Below are positions 31,641 to 43,877 of a stretch of 64,000 bases of DNA, piece after piece; the first letter of the stretch is position 1; each line of letters begins with the position of its first letter. The translations under genes and the position numbers were made by a program. Source of the stretch: Nematopogon swammerdamellus (lineage: Eukaryota > Arthropoda > Insecta > Lepidoptera > Adelidae); contig OX336343.1 of assembly GCA_946902875.1 (NCBI GenBank), positions 14,195,361-14,259,360 of the forward strand. Reading direction: 5' to 3'. The notes under the pieces are model-generated. The model was not told the DNA's origin and did not search any database. It saw nothing but the letters and a program-made list of their open reading frames with translations.

Positions 31641-31707
31641 TCTACACCACAGAGCACGAAATACCCCCGCCCGCGCGGGGGTATTTCGTGCTCTGTGGTC
31701 TACACCA
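31641..31707. repeat. Perfect 24-bp hairpin between direct repeats
   Basis: CCACAGAGCACGAAATACCC and four more bases (31647-31670) pair perfectly with 31675-31698 around CCGC. The nine bases TCTACACCA occur at 31641-31649 and at 31699-31707. The left copy overlaps the start of the stem, so a simple insertion is not the only explanation. Confidence 0.92.
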
Positions 31708-32643
31708 ACATTTACTCAGCCCACCAATAAAATACTACCCTATTATCATTGATTTTATAAAATCAATGTAGGTACCATAAGTAAATCATTTGCCCTACAC
31801 TATGACAGTTGTCGCCTGACAGTTGCACGGGACAGGACAGGACTCTCGTTCACACAGGCTTCTCCGAAAAATCTGACGTGTGTTCACAGATGAAATGAAA
31901 ATACTTATCGTGTTATAAATAAAGCGCTTCACACGGACAATCCGTCAGCGACATAAAGCGTAACCCAGTAACATTTTAATGACCACGCCAACAGAGGCGG
32001 GGCGGGGTGAGGCGGGGGTGGCCGCGGTGCGGGCGGCGGTGAGCCTCGAATGTTTATTCATCATATTCGTAGCAAAGGCGGCCCAGCCGGGTACCGGTCA
32101 TACATTACGTAAATCCGCAGACTCTTGTATTCTCATCTCGCCTCATAGTCCTCTGGTGAACATTTTAGCGAAAACAAACAAAACGGTTCAACTGAAGTAG
32201 TGGAAATGCATACGAGCGTTTCCAGCTCATCAGTTTACCGATTAATTTTCTTGTCGGAACTAAGTGACATGTCGGCTAACAGGTACTTCACGTGGGTTTT
32301 GTTTCCGTTAGACTGAATTATTTAGAGAGTTTAATAAGTCAGTCGTTCGCAAAACGATAACCTTGGAACCTAAGATTCGGGATTTTTATGACACTACTGC
32401 TATAACTAAAGTCGTGTTGTTATTTTCAGCAAAAATCTTTTCATTTTTATTTCCTGTGAAAGCATACATACCCACAAAGCTACCAACATCTTACGTAAGG
32501 CTTAAGCGAAGCCGGTCCGCAGCGACACCTTCGACACCGCGGTAGAAAAAAATAATTCCGCAATGAATAAATTGACTCCAGCCGTGACGACGCGGGCCCG
32601 GGGCCCGCTCTCCCGCTAGACTGCTACCGATGTTCTTATTTGC
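31708..32643. other. Unassigned with GC-rich burst
   Basis: A CpG-rich block lies at 31985-32050 and a palindrome GCGGGCCCGGGGCCCGC at about 32591-32607. No gene is recognised. Confidence 0.4.
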
Positions 32644-32820
32644 AACTAGCTTTTGCCCGCGGCTCCGTTCGCGGCATTGTCGGGTCAAAACAGAAGTGTT
32701 AAGCGATGCATAGCCTAAAACGATCCCGAGATAAGTCGTGCTCTATTAGCCAAAATAGCACGAAAATCGGTTCAGCTCTTGTTCTCCCGTTACACAGTTG
32801 CATTTTATAATAGCAGAGAA
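32644..32820 (+). repeat. Family E dispersed repeat, copy 2
   Basis: AACTAGCTTTTGCCCGCGGC, then ATGCATAGCCTAAAACGAT and ACGAAAATCGGTTCAGCTC. It aligns with 18195-18460 and is better conserved at its start. Confidence 0.65.
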
Positions 32821-33464
32821 GATAAATGATCCTACTCCCACTAGAAAACTATCAATGAGTTCAGAGTGACTTTTAAATGGCCACGTTTGCAACGTTATGC
32901 CATGAACTGGTTTTTTTATGTAGAAACATGTATTAGACTGAAATATCGGAAATTAAAAATGTGCATGTGTGTCTACATAAAAGAAACAAGTATATATAAA
33001 TAATAACGTTGTAAACACAGCAATTTTTAAAATAACTTTGAACAAAAACGGACTCACTCTAGTGTTCGATGTCAAAATTGCTTTGTCAACGACAGCAATT
33101 AGGTTGTACAGCGTTGCAGTCAAAATGTCCGAGCGCAAGTATAGCGCTAACACAAGTAACACGGCACCATCTAGCGAAATACCACCACTTGAAATAAAAA
33201 AACAAGTATATTCAATGCCTAAGTTGTGTTTCTTATAGTGGTAGAGTAAAGGGAACGACTTTAAAGTAATAATGGGAAGCAATGGAAATACTAGGACACG
33301 TAATTTATAAATGTTCATGTGCTTTAAGCTCCATGGAATAGTTGGGAATGTTTTTCCCACTAGTTCCATCATATTCAAGTGCTTTGAGTTCCATGGAAAA
33401 GGTGTTTTTTTTTTTCACTATTTCCATGATGGAACTAGGCAATAGAACTACTGGGACCTGGCGA
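32821..33464. other. Unassigned; one 141-residue frame, short repeats
   Basis: A minus-strand frame at 32953-33378 is hydrophobic but has no recognisable family. Short direct repeats of GTGCTTT(A/G)AG(C/T)TCCATGGAA lie at 33320-33340 and 33380-33400. TAGTTCCATCAT at 33361-33372 pairs with ATGATGGAACTA at 33425-33436, forming a loose hairpin. Confidence 0.4.
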
Positions 33465-33622
33465 TTTTTTTATGGAAACTGACACGGTTAGCTACATCGC
33501 TTACTACATCTGTGATGTCAGCCCATAACACCTTGGTGAACTTGGTGCCATGTCAGTGCTTCCCTTCAGTCGTGCTGGCTACACTAAACTGGACGGAAAA
33601 CACGAACTATTTCCCGACCTTT
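33465..33622 (-). mobile_element. SINE-A copy 6, 5'-truncated
   Basis: A T run at 33465-33471, then TATGGAAACTGACACGGTTA, TGTGATGTCAGCCCATAACA and CTGGACGGAAAACACGAAC. It stops at about 33622 after CCCGACCTTTC. No head. Confidence 0.85.
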
Positions 33623-34629
33623 CTTTATATTACGAGCGGCTATAACGCACCATAACCAACACTATATCGAGATTTAATTACGCATGTAGGTATGTATGTA
33701 CACATAAAAGCCAATCCTGTACAAAATGCGTCTGCTATAGTGGCTTATAGAACAATTCCTTCGTGTACGTGTTATGCGAACTAGAAGCTTACTTCGGCAA
33801 TATTCGACATCGTTATAAAACGTCGGCGGCACATTCGTCGCGACAATGCCTCAGCCTGCTAATGGTCGCATATAAAATGTCACGACATCCAGACACAACC
33901 CTTCTCCAGATAAAAAGATCAAGTCCCCAGCCGCGGCTAAAACCCAGAGTAAGTTAAGCCGCGCTCAGGGCTACGTCACACACACTATGTCAACTTACTC
34001 TACTTAGTTTTTTTTTATCTGATTTTAAATATAACATAAATTCCATGATCTGTCTACAGCATGCATTACTATCTCAAAAATATGCTATCACACGGGTTCC
34101 CAAAATGTGCGCCGCAGAGCCCTCAGGTGCACCGCGGAGCATGCCTTAGCACTTGGCACTTTACTCGGAATTTGAAGTTTGCGCGGTTTATAACAGAGGG
34201 TCGGTGGTACCAACAGGTTCGCTTCGGCACAGAAATTCCACCCAACATTTCTTTCGTCCATTTCTGATCTAGCATCATTGTATAAATTTTAAATACCACT
34301 AAATGGACCTGCTTTGAGTAGGGCACCGTGAAAATAATCTAGCTCCCTAAGGTAGCCGCACGGTAGCCGCAAACTAAAATAAGTTTGGGAACACCTATGC
34401 AATTCAATTATTTACACAAAAAGTAATCCATAAAAGTACTCTCGCATGACAGAACAAATCCATATTTTTTTTTATCCATAACATATTATTTTCCTCAGCG
34501 GTACGTAACCACTTATTGCCTCTGACGTTCATGCTGTCGTCCCACCTAAAGATATTTCGTTTTTAGGATTACGTACCTCCAAAGAGGAAAAAAACAAAGT
34601 TATATATATACGGGGTCAAGCTAAATAAA
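33623..34629. other. Unassigned sequence
   Basis: No gene or repeat is recognised. A purine-rich + strand stretch near 34577-34600 gives a weak minus-strand splice-like motif, discussed under rejected items. Confidence 0.4.
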
Positions 34630-34700
34630 ACCGTTTAAAAACGGAACCCTTATAGGATGACTCTTGTGTCTGTCTGTCTGTCTGTCCATCACAGCGTATT
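34630..34700 (-). repeat. Family D-like end, reverse orientation
   Basis: AAAACGGAACCCTTATAGGA followed by TGTCTGTCTGTCTGTCTGTC. It looks like the tail and (GACA)n block of family D in reverse. Confidence 0.5.
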
Positions 34701-34911
34701 TTCTCCGCATCTACTGGACGAAAAAAGTTGAAATGGTAACATATACCTACACAGTTTGATGACCCAATCATGGACGCATAGCGTAAATGAACGAATTTAG
34801 ATTTCGGGGGTCAATTCTTTGAGACAAATTAAAAAAAAATGGGACTTGCGTTTTTTTATAGGTAGTGTCCCCTTGAAATGTAATATCATTTCAGGACTAA
34901 CACAAAATTAT
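34701..34911. other. Unassigned sequence
   Basis: A short stretch between the family D-like end and family B. Nothing is recognised. Confidence 0.35.
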
Positions 34912-35160
34912 ACTGCACTTACCGACCACCACGTTTAGCAAAATATTAGGACAAGACAATTTATAAGACACCAAAAAGGCACGAAGACAGTTCCTCTGCA
35001 TGACTGTGGAAGGACCGTGCTAAAGTGAGTGGTGGCGAGTCTGTCGCCCTTTAACACGGCATCATCTCCTTATCACTTAGTCGCATTTTACGACATGCAC
35101 GCACGGGCAGAGATGCAGTGTGGCTATTCTTTTCAAGTACCGCGCCACATATGGCACGTA
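34912..35160 (+). mobile_element. Family B copy, 5' part missing
   Basis: Starts at CACTTACCGACCACCACGTT, then GGACAAGACAATTTATAAGA, CACTTAGTCGCATTTTACGA and a GGCAGAGATGCAGTG end. It has a small ACGC duplication (GCACGCACGG) absent from other copies. Confidence 0.75.
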
Positions 35161-36565
35161 CTACATAGTTATTCATAATAATGAATTCCGCATATCATAG
35201 GTACCCCACCGCGCGGCTGCGATTCGGGGTCTGCGGAGCTAGGTTGGTGGGGTAGAGGCAAGTTGGCTTTTAGGCTGATTACTCCGGGTAATGACGCTTC
35301 GTTCTCGACACGTACTGCGTGTACTCACCCACTACTCTCTCAAGGCGCAGGCAGGAGCGACGGAGCACCGCGGGCAGACGTGAGGGGATACCGGAGAAGT
35401 GAGACATTGGCCTGGGCTATGGAAAGGATGTGGAAAATATTTAATAGCCAGTCCACCTCGGAGCACGTGGCGAGCTCTACATTTTCATGCGTAGAAGACG
35501 CAAGCAACATTGACATTTTTAGTTGATCAAGCGTTGCGAAATATGAACAGTCGACAAAGTAATAAAGAAAAGAGTGCTCTTCCAACAGAGAAAACTTGGA
35601 AAATAACCAAATACATTTCTAAGGCCTTTGTTGAATAGTTAAATCCCCTTCTCGAAGTTCGAAACAAAGTCACCTCAATCTTAACCACAAAACGTAGCCT
35701 TGTCCTGGAATATCGAGGTCAAACATTTTGTCGACGCAAAGTACTTTCCTATTATTCCCTTCAAACCAAAGCCAAACTATCGCCACCCCGCTATAAAAAT
35801 AGATAATGCTTGTAGATCGCGAAGATATTATTTTAAAGGCTTCCAAGTTATGGGCCATAATAAACGTCATAAGGCTGCGATCAGAACTCCAGTAATGCGT
35901 CGGTAACCCGAACTCGTGCGCTTCTCCCTCATTCCCCTTGCGTTTGCTTGAGGAAGGAAAGAGAACGCAGAGAGCAAATAACCGAGAAACATAATTTCTA
36001 GCAACGATTCAATAAATGCCCCGTCTTTTTCCCGCAGATACGTATATTTACGAGCGGGATTGAAATAGATTACTCGATTGTTTCGTATAAATTTGCAGAA
36101 TCTTGGGATTTCTTTTTACATTGTACATACGACACGGGCTCGATCTGAAGATTATTTCGCGCTTGGCTGGGCAGTTCCAGTGCAAAGTTAAAGAGACTAC
36201 GAATTTCAAACAATTGCTTACATATTAATTTTATCACGTGTTTATTTAATGATTTACACAAAACTCTATGTAAATTCAAAATTACCGCAGAATTTTTTAT
36301 TTCATTTTGCGCGTTTAATGTTTAGGTCAATTAATCTGAATATAATGATATCAGTAAATAAAAACTGTTTAAATAAACATTGAACCGACTTCCAAAGAAA
36401 CAAAGACATAATGAAATACAAATTTCTTGTTAACCATTTCTATTCATATCCATATCCTGTTTTAAAGGTGAATCACTTGACATATAAAAATATATTCATT
36501 TTTTTTCAGTGTTACATTCGACTCCCCTGTGCGCGCAATTTTTATTAAGTACATTTTGAAAATTG
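35161..36565. other. Unassigned sequence
   Basis: No gene is recognised. An 87-residue + strand frame at 35263-35526 overlaps an antisense frame; neither has a known domain. Codon and splice evidence is not enough to call an exon. Confidence 0.4.
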
Positions 36566-36718
36566 TTTTTTTTTATGGAAACTGACACGGTTGGCTACAT
36601 CACCTGCAACATCCGTGAAGTCAGCATTGTCAGTCCATAACACCGGGCGAACTAGGTGCCATGTCAGTGCTTCCCTTCATTTCATGTCGGCTACACTGAA
36701 TTGGACGGAAAACACGTG
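36566..36718 (-). mobile_element. SINE-A copy 7, 5'-truncated
   Basis: A T run at 36566-36574, TATGGAAACTGACACGGTTG, then a CATCCGTGA block. It carries a small insertion, AGTCAGCATTGTCAGTCC, not seen in other copies. It ends at about 36718 after GGACGGAAAACACG. Confidence 0.83.
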
Positions 36719-37810
36719 AACATGGCTTATATACTTTATGCAGAATAATATTATCTGCGCGCCAAATTTCAACTCCACACCATTGCTCCACACAATCAGC
36801 CGTTTAGAAGTGATGACTCTGTAAAAGACGAACAGACCGACAGACAGACGGACGCAGGAGTCACACCATTAGGTGCCGTTTTAACACAATGTACCGTTCG
36901 AATTAAGAACATCCTCCGTTTGCTTAAGTCATTTAAACTTTATATCGCTACACTCCAACTAAATGAAGTGAACAGGTACCTAAGTACACACCACGATAAA
37001 AATGATCGACACAGAATCCAAAAAGGGTGTATTGCGTTGTGACGTATTTTAATTTAATTATAACTCCTGTATAACTTCTTTCTTTTCCCTTTTCTTTTGT
37101 AAGGGTTTATGCTAGAATAAAATTATTTTATTGTACTGTGTACCTGAGCCTTACTTTAAATCAGCGTCCCTTTCACCAGCTCCCGGACTCGGTAGTGATA
37201 AGGACTCAGGCTGTGTCAGGTAAATTTTTTCTCGTCAGCTAATATTATGTTTTAAGTGTGTGTGTGTTGACGAGAAAATGTAAAAAACATTTAATTTCAT
37301 TCCAGAATTATAGGATCTTTTCTAACACTACTGCCTCTCATTATATAATAATGGTGCCAACTTAATGGAGGCCAGCCAGTTAGGGCTGTTTTGCCCGTGT
37401 TAAACAATATAAGAGCGTCATAAATTAGTCCAGTGAGCCGACGAGTAGGTAACATCGATCGGTGACGCTCGTGCGTTCCGGGCACGCGTGCCCACCTGTC
37501 TAGGGGGCCGCTAAATAAAGCAGGCAACTCAACAGGGTTCCGTCGAGGTTTCCGTAGCTATATGTTCCTTCTTGTTGCAAGTATAGCGAATTAGCGAACC
37601 GAGTGAGCGCAGCAATCACGCGGTCGCACTCGCTTGTATCTCGCTTTCGGCACAGCTTATTTTGAGTCCTTCATATCCCTCACGCCCTCTACCGGTGCCG
37701 TTCATACTTTTGTAATTAAAATGTTAGTTGAATGATCATTCGGTAGATTGCATTTATTTATTATTATTAATTCTTCCATATATTACTTCCACATATTATG
37801 GATGAGTCGG
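36719..37810. other. Unassigned; possible decayed repeat end
   Basis: A GACA-rich string at 36825-36850 (GACCGACAGACAGACGGACG) resembles the block in families D and E. A minus-strand frame at 37297-37527 has no known domain. Confidence 0.35.
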
Positions 37811-38040
37811 CATTTTTTGGCAGCCCCCTTAATTTTTTAATGTTTGTTTTTTTTAATATTTGTTGGCATATCCGCCATAATAACACATATTCCGTGAACA
37901 TTTCAACTGGCTATCCATTACGTTTCAAATGATACAGTCTGATACGGACGGAAATACAGACAGACAGACACATAGGCAGACAGACAGACAGACAGAGTAG
38001 GCTAAGTAATAGGCTGCCGTATGGATACGGAACCCTAAAA
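37811..38040 (+). repeat. Family D dispersed repeat, copy 2
   Basis: T-rich start, GTTGGCATATCCGCCATAAT, AACACATATTC, a long (GACA)n block at 37960-37995, TAATAGGCTGCCGTATGGAT and the tail ACGGAACCCTAAAAA. More complete than copy 1. Confidence 0.7.
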
Positions 38041-38277
38041 ATGTGGAACGGTTTCAGTGACAGATATAGTTATTTCAATACATAATGATACAGAACTAAT
38101 ATTAACCCTAGTTTAGCGACGAGTAGTCACATCGGTCTTACCGTCGGACTATTGCTCTCAAGGTTCGAAGTTAAAATCCGCCTAAGCACCAATGAGTTTT
38201 TTTTTTATTGAAAAATACGTGCATACCTACACTTGTTGCTTCAGCGGTCGAAACCGATATAAAGCCGTAAATCCCTT

Positions 38278-38320
38278 TCTAATCGACAATTAGCCAACCA
38301 CAGTCTAATTGTCGATTAGA
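38278..38320. repeat. Short hairpin
   Basis: TCTAATCGACAATTAG (38278-38293) pairs with CTAATTGTCGATTAGA (38305-38320) around an 11-base loop. Isolated. Confidence 0.8.
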
Positions 38321-40296
38321 GAGTCGGACACAAAACTAAAATAGAAATAAACCAAGAAAGTAAATGATTTTTAGCATTGTAATTGGTGCGGATGGTGGTG
38401 ATGGCAGGAGCGGCGACGGCGTGGTGGCACGGCGGTGCAGCAGTTTATTTTCATTAGACAGAGTTGAGTAAGGGCGCCGCCGCCGCTGCTGGTCTGACGT
38501 AATCGACTCCGACACAAATAACTGTAGACTCGGCTAAAACTCATTTCTCAGCACTTTGCCCGCGACTCCTGAATTTATTTTGCTCCGGGAAAAAGTGCAA
38601 AATGAAATCTTACTGCTCGCGATCTTTTCACCCCGGCGTAATTGTTTTTCTTTGATTAAAATTTATTGTTTTGCGCAACCTCGCGCCACTTTGGCCATTT
38701 CACCTTCAATTAACTTTGATTTCAAAAGTGCACTTTATTCTCGTATTCTTTCAAAAGCCAAAGAACCACATTATTTATGCACAGGCTGAACTGTTCACCT
38801 ATGCTGCCTCGTCCAGTGCTCCCAGAACGTCCCAGAATCTAATTTGAACATTCTTTGTTACGAGTGAAGTCTGAAACGTATTCTCCGTACGTGCTTAGTC
38901 GTTAGAAGGTAACCGAAGTGACTACTGCGAAAGTTCCAGGGAAGTCCAATTACCTCCTACAGCGGCAGAGACGAGTTGTCCCACGAATACAACACCGAGC
39001 GGGAACTTCCGCACGCTGCATAATATGAAGTCAGTTGTTTCGTGTGACGTACACTACACATATGCCAGCAGTTAGAGGTTGTGTTGTGACAGAGAACCAC
39101 AGCTGAGGAAATAACATTGGGTATCAAATTAACAAAACGAACGAAATAAGCTTTCACGTCGATCGAGAAAATTCGTTGAATAGTGAAGTAGATGCGCGCT
39201 TTAATGCTTGTGTATGATGATTTTCATTTGAGATACATTTTGATTTATATTCAAAGAATATAAATTAAAATTTTAATTGAGGCAATTTAAGTACCAATTT
39301 ATCAAGCTAAAACCTTTTCATTTGTCACTTACCATTTCGAAAGCTTACTTTCAACGTGAAATTAGTCAAACTATAGTGCTTCGCTTGCGGCAAGAGTCGG
39401 GCGAATGTGTGTCGCGTTGGTAAAGTTGAAATCGCTGACAGTTTGGTATTAGTTTCGAGTACGACATCGACTATATACGCCTTGTCATAAACTAGATACC
39501 GAGTAACTAAACTTCGACCTCAAGGGGTATAATCGAATGCGACGCATAAACTGACTGAACAAAGAGATCTCTTCGTGTTTCTGAACAAATTTGGTTCCAC
39601 AATTTCCTATTCTGCGATCTAAAAAATCTGAAATCTCAATCTCCATTTATTTATTACTATTACAGACCTACCAAGTTATCTGTGAAGTGGCAGATCAGGA
39701 ACTAACAGAATTGTCATTAGGCTGTCATATGTGTCAAAGCGTGTTCAGATCGAGTTTTCTATCTCTTTAGAGAATATTGTCATGCCGAAACCTATTCACA
39801 GTGATGCCCGGAATATAATCCTAAAAGTAAAATAGTTTAGTTTAGCATCAGATTTACAAAAGAATATAAACTGCCACAGGTTAGTGTTGCCAGTTGTAAA
39901 CCAAAATTTTCCCACATAACAGATACGTTTTAATTTGATGTTTTGTGATTGGTTGAATTTTCAGGTGTAAGAAAGGGCTCATTTCCAAAACTGTTAAGGA
40001 AAAGAAAAAAGAAAAAAAACCATCCTAAACAATATGCCTGGGGTGTGGCCTATTGATCACGACTATCATAATACGTGTACAACTGAAATCACAGCGAAAT
40101 CAAGTGACCATACTTATTGTAAACCAGGATTTGAATAAAAGCAATTATTTTTGAGTACATACTCATTTTTCACATTGAAATTGTATCCTCTATTTATTTC
40201 ATTATTTACGAATTAAATAGTTTTTTATACCAATACAGTTATTTTTAGCATAGTATACTCACGTGCATAGTTTTCATAGCAAGTAATAAAATCTAT
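38321..40296. other. Unassigned with GC-rich burst
   Basis: A CpG-rich block lies at 38390-38490. A 77-residue + strand frame at 38556-38789 and a minus frame at 38957-39157 have no known domain. No repeats are recognised. Confidence 0.4.
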
Positions 40297-40297
40297 G

Positions 40298-40345
40298 GTG
40301 GAGGCCTATGTTCAGCAGTGGACGTCTTGTGGCTGATAGATAATT
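40298..40345 (+). pseudogene. RTE 3' end, extreme C-terminus only
   Basis: The frame reads EAYVQQWTSCG and stops at 40334-40336. AYVQQWT is the terminal signature of the RTE-clade polymerase, as at 23131-23382. The tail is TGATAGATAATTG. It is a 5'-truncated insertion of about 40-50 bases. Confidence 0.6.
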
Positions 40346-40538
40346 GTAGCAAAATAGCTATTCCAAATAGTCAACGACATATTACCACATATTACGTGAA
40401 ATATCTTGACTTAGGGCCCGGCCACATCACCACGGCGCGGAGCGCCGCGCCGCCGTCACCGCCCTGGCGCGGTGCGGCGGCGCCGCGCTGTGACAACACC
40501 GTAGTAGTAGTAAAGTTCCGATGCAATCGTGAATACGG
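40346..40538. other. CpG-rich block
   Basis: 40430-40495 is a compact CpG-rich block with GCGCCGCGCCGCCG and partial inverted symmetry. No promoter elements are identified. Confidence 0.4.
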
Positions 40539-40677
40539 CCGTTTTATTTGATGTTACACTCTCGACTCGAACCGTCCATCTACTAAGAATATCAATAAAT
40601 CAGTAGGTATCAATATTGTTTGCACAAAGCAACATACGAACTGAAGTGTTCGAGAATGAAACATCAAATAAAACGGG
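40539..40677. repeat. Inverted repeat, 139 bp
   Basis: CCGTTTTATTTGATGTT with further bases to 40567 pairs with 40649-40677 (AACATCAAATAAAACGG form). Three or so mismatches. It could be a small MITE; no target duplication is clear. Confidence 0.65.
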
Positions 40678-42095
40678 GACATTCACAATACTGGCAACAA
40701 TGAAACGATGGCAGCGCACCACTCAGTTCACAGATAACTTGGTCGATCTGTAGCTGTGTCTGGTTGTCTTCATTTGACTGACAGTTGAGCAAAGTCAGAT
40801 CGGTTTGCTATCAAAAAATATATATAATGTATCGTTGAAGCAACAGTTTGCAAATCACAATGAAAAATCTTAGAATCCATGAAGCTCAGAATGACGAAAA
40901 CTTCCAAAGATCATTTGCAATCATGTTCAATTACACCATGGATGGAAAGCAAATTTTTTAAGTAGAAGTGTACGCACAACGCTCCGCATTGTTCTTACGC
41001 GCTTGTCCGCCATGCCTCGTTACTACCGCCATAAACATAACGGTAGAGCCCCAGACAGGGCGGGCTGGACTAACGCCAAAGAGCTCAAGAGAAACAGCAC
41101 AGCGAAGTATTATAGATGCCGTTCGTTTCGGAACGTAAAACCGGTATAAGAAATCACTGCTCAAGGAGGCTCAATCCTGCTAAATTCCGTCACGAGATAT
41201 GAAAATTTTTTTAGCGAGAAATGTTGACGTTCGGTCCACGATCACAGGTCGGATAGGACATCTGCCTCAGTCTTGGGTCTGGCTCAGGCATGGGCAGTGG
41301 CGGCTGGCCCTTAAGTGCACTCGTGCGCCGCACTACCACAAAACAGCGCCTTCACCCGAAAGAAATAAACAAATTAAAATATTAAACATTTCCATGAATA
41401 TCACCGATCGAAGTAAAAATATCAAACTGAATTCGTTCCTATTTCCTAGACAACAAGGCACGATTTTGCTGTACGTAATACGTACTACATACTACGTATC
41501 GCCGCCGAGCTCGCCGCCGCCGAGTGCATTAGAAAACACCGCGAACGTCTCTTGTATTGATACTATGAGAAAATGTCTAACGCCGCTGCCCCGCCGCGTG
41601 AAACAAAACACTCTTCATACGATTATGTGTGGAACAAGGTTGCGTTCTGCGTGTGACACACGACGGAAAAAGAAGGACAGTATATTGTGGATAGACGCGC
41701 GTGCGACACGTCGCGACCGAGCCAGCCGACGATGAGCCGAAGTAAGCCGAGATCGTGAACCCGACCGCGGGCACGTGCGGGCGGGAGCGCGCGGGCGCGG
41801 CGGGGGCGATCCAAACTCTGGGTCGAAGATACACACAAGTGCTAAGTACCTACATGTATGTACGCTGTTGCATTGCACGCACGACTCGACAGGCGAGTCC
41901 ATTTTTGGAATATGGGTTGTTTCTTATATATAACAGATCGAGTTTGCAATTGAATATTTGAATTATTCGAATATCGATTTGATACATATTCGAATGGTAA
42001 TTTATAAAATATTCGAATGTTACGACAAACATTAATGCGTTACGAAAATATTTCGCTATTTTAGTTAAAGTCAAAAAATGGAATCACCCAAAGAG
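40678..42095. other. Unassigned; CpG-rich at 41490-41810
   Basis: No gene is recognised. A 178-residue + strand frame at 41199-41735 crosses AGTGGCGGCTGGCCCTTAAG, a string I recognise from lepidopteran repeats, and then CpG-rich sequence. A partial inverted match to the first string lies at 42583-42600. Confidence 0.4.
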
Positions 42096-42460
42096 CTAGG
42101 CAGGCGTTGTTTGGCGCGCCGCGCCTTCTCTCTCAGTTCGGGGCGAGACCCGTCGTCGCGTGACGCGTCGGCCGACCGACAATCTCCGCGCCGCCGCGCC
42201 GGGATGTTTTGCAAATCCGTTTTTTAGCAGTTTGAACGACTTTTCGTCAGTTAACATGTACATTGTGAATTTTTCTTCATTGCCCGGCGCGACAAGGACG
42301 CGACACCGACGCGACACAAACATTAATATCAGTACCGCACGCTGTCTGGCCGGGCGGGCGCGGGAGCGCGCGCCGCGCCGGGCACGCCTCGCGCGCGGGT
42401 GCGCGCGAGGCGCGGCTCGCTCGTGGCCACTGCGCGCGCAGTGAAGTGTCGCTTTGGTTC
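42096..42460. other. CpG-rich block with strong GC hairpin
   Basis: Among the most CpG-rich stretches in the window. CGCCTCGCGCGC (42386-42397) pairs with GCGCGCGAGGCG (42402-42413). Open frames on both strands are Arg/Ala/Pro-rich and result from base composition. It could be a promoter, but no splice donor of the quality seen at 45931 was found next to it. Confidence 0.4.
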
Positions 42461-42608
42461 TTCGAGAAATTAGGACGCTGGGTGGGTACATAATTTTTGC
42501 AAATAAGTCAAGACCGCGGTATCCATTAGATTCACGTTTGGGTATAGTACTAAGTAGCTAGCGCACACCCAGTCCCATAGGTCACCAGCCGCCACTGGGC
42601 ATGGGTCT

Positions 42609-42644
42609 CAGTCTTTCACTCTCCAGTAGGAGAGTGAAAGACTG
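42609..42644. repeat. Perfect 16-bp hairpin
   Basis: CAGTCTTTCACTCTCC pairs exactly with GGAGAGTGAAAGACTG around AGTA. Isolated. Confidence 0.9.
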
Positions 42645-43877
42645 GTGCTGAAATATTGAAGACAGTAGTCTTCCACACAAGCTTGCAAGAGCTTTTCAAT
42701 CGAAACTTCACGATAAACATCCAATACACTCTGAAATACTCGAAATACGCTGTCGCTTGGTTAGTTGGTCCTAATTGGATTCTTGCGAGTTCTTGATGGA
42801 AAAGTCCCTCGAGAGCTACTCGAAGTGTGATAGCCTCCGAAAAATACACAGTTTCCGTTTCCAATTTATTTATTTCACAATAACGAACATGCAATACCAA
42901 TATTATTTCAATAACACAAATGAGTATTCAGTACAATTCACCATTAGTATTGTTTTGTCTCATTGGACAATTCAATAACGTTTCAAATTGCCTAAAATAA
43001 ACCTATACCAGAACATTAGTATGTACTTCCTCTACTTCTCTACAATCCATCACACGAGCTGAAAGCGGCCCTAAAATTTTGTTTTTTCGCCACATCAAGT
43101 TTAGCTACATGTCCTAAGTAATCAGGAGTGTGAGGAAGGTTGGCCCATGAGAGAAATATCAGGTTAGGCTGGGCGCACGGTGTCGCAACGCTCGCTGGCA
43201 CATTTCAAATCACATTTGTTCGACACTCGGCGCGGGGGTCATCCCAAGATTGAAAAAGGTGACCTCATTTTCGCCTCTTCTCCGCCCCTATGGCACCTCA
43301 CCTCGCCACAAGATGCCGCTTTCCAGAAGCTGCCGCTTTCGAGAAGCTGCCTGCATCGTGAGTGTTATGCTCATGAATATCTAAGTGAACATACAGGCGT
43401 GACTTTATAGAATGCCTACTTACACAATTTAGATTTCTTTGTCACTTCTATGGCATCATGGCTGCTATCCAATTGTTATTATATCAATAAAATGAAGATT
43501 AATCTTATTCATCCATTTTATTCATTATTTCCGTTAAATTAACCTTTTCCATGAAAACATCCGTGAATGAGATGAGTGAATGTTTCATCAATACGAAACC
43601 TGTAGATTTGTACGAATGTAAATTGCGATTGTAGATTCTCTTACAGTTTGACAGGTGTCGCTTCGCGTCCTAGTTAGACAGGAGCGCGACCACTGAGACT
43701 CTCTACAGTCTGCACTATCGAAAGAGTATGAAAATAAAGCAGCCTGCCATTAGCTCTTATCGTAACAATAGCGGTAGCTGCAGTTCTGTCTCACTAGACG
43801 CATTGAGAAGCCCCTTGGAGCGAGTGAGACGGATCATGAGAAATTGCTAGTAGCGATGAAAATATGAAACAATGTAT
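42645..43877. other. Unassigned sequence
   Basis: AT-rich with a moderately GC-rich stretch at 43185-43370. A 76-residue + strand frame there has no recognisable domain. Confidence 0.4.

Noticed and set aside
32953..33378. 141-residue hydrophobic minus-strand frame as a possible membrane protein gene
   Set aside because: No recognisable family, no splice or promoter context, and an overlapping open frame on the other strand. AT-rich antisense frames often look hydrophobic.
34565..34610. Second recursive-site candidate on the minus strand (CTCTTTGGAG followed by GTACGTAATC)
   Set aside because: The acceptor would end in GAG and the donor is GTACGT; both are weak matches. A long pyrimidine tract alone is not enough.
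41199..41735. 178-residue + strand frame as a gene
   Set aside because: It crosses a known type of interspersed repeat and then CpG-rich sequence, with low-complexity composition and no domain.
42096..42491. 131-residue Arg-rich frame
   Set aside because: Its composition is fully explained by the CpG-rich DNA, and the opposite strand is open as well.
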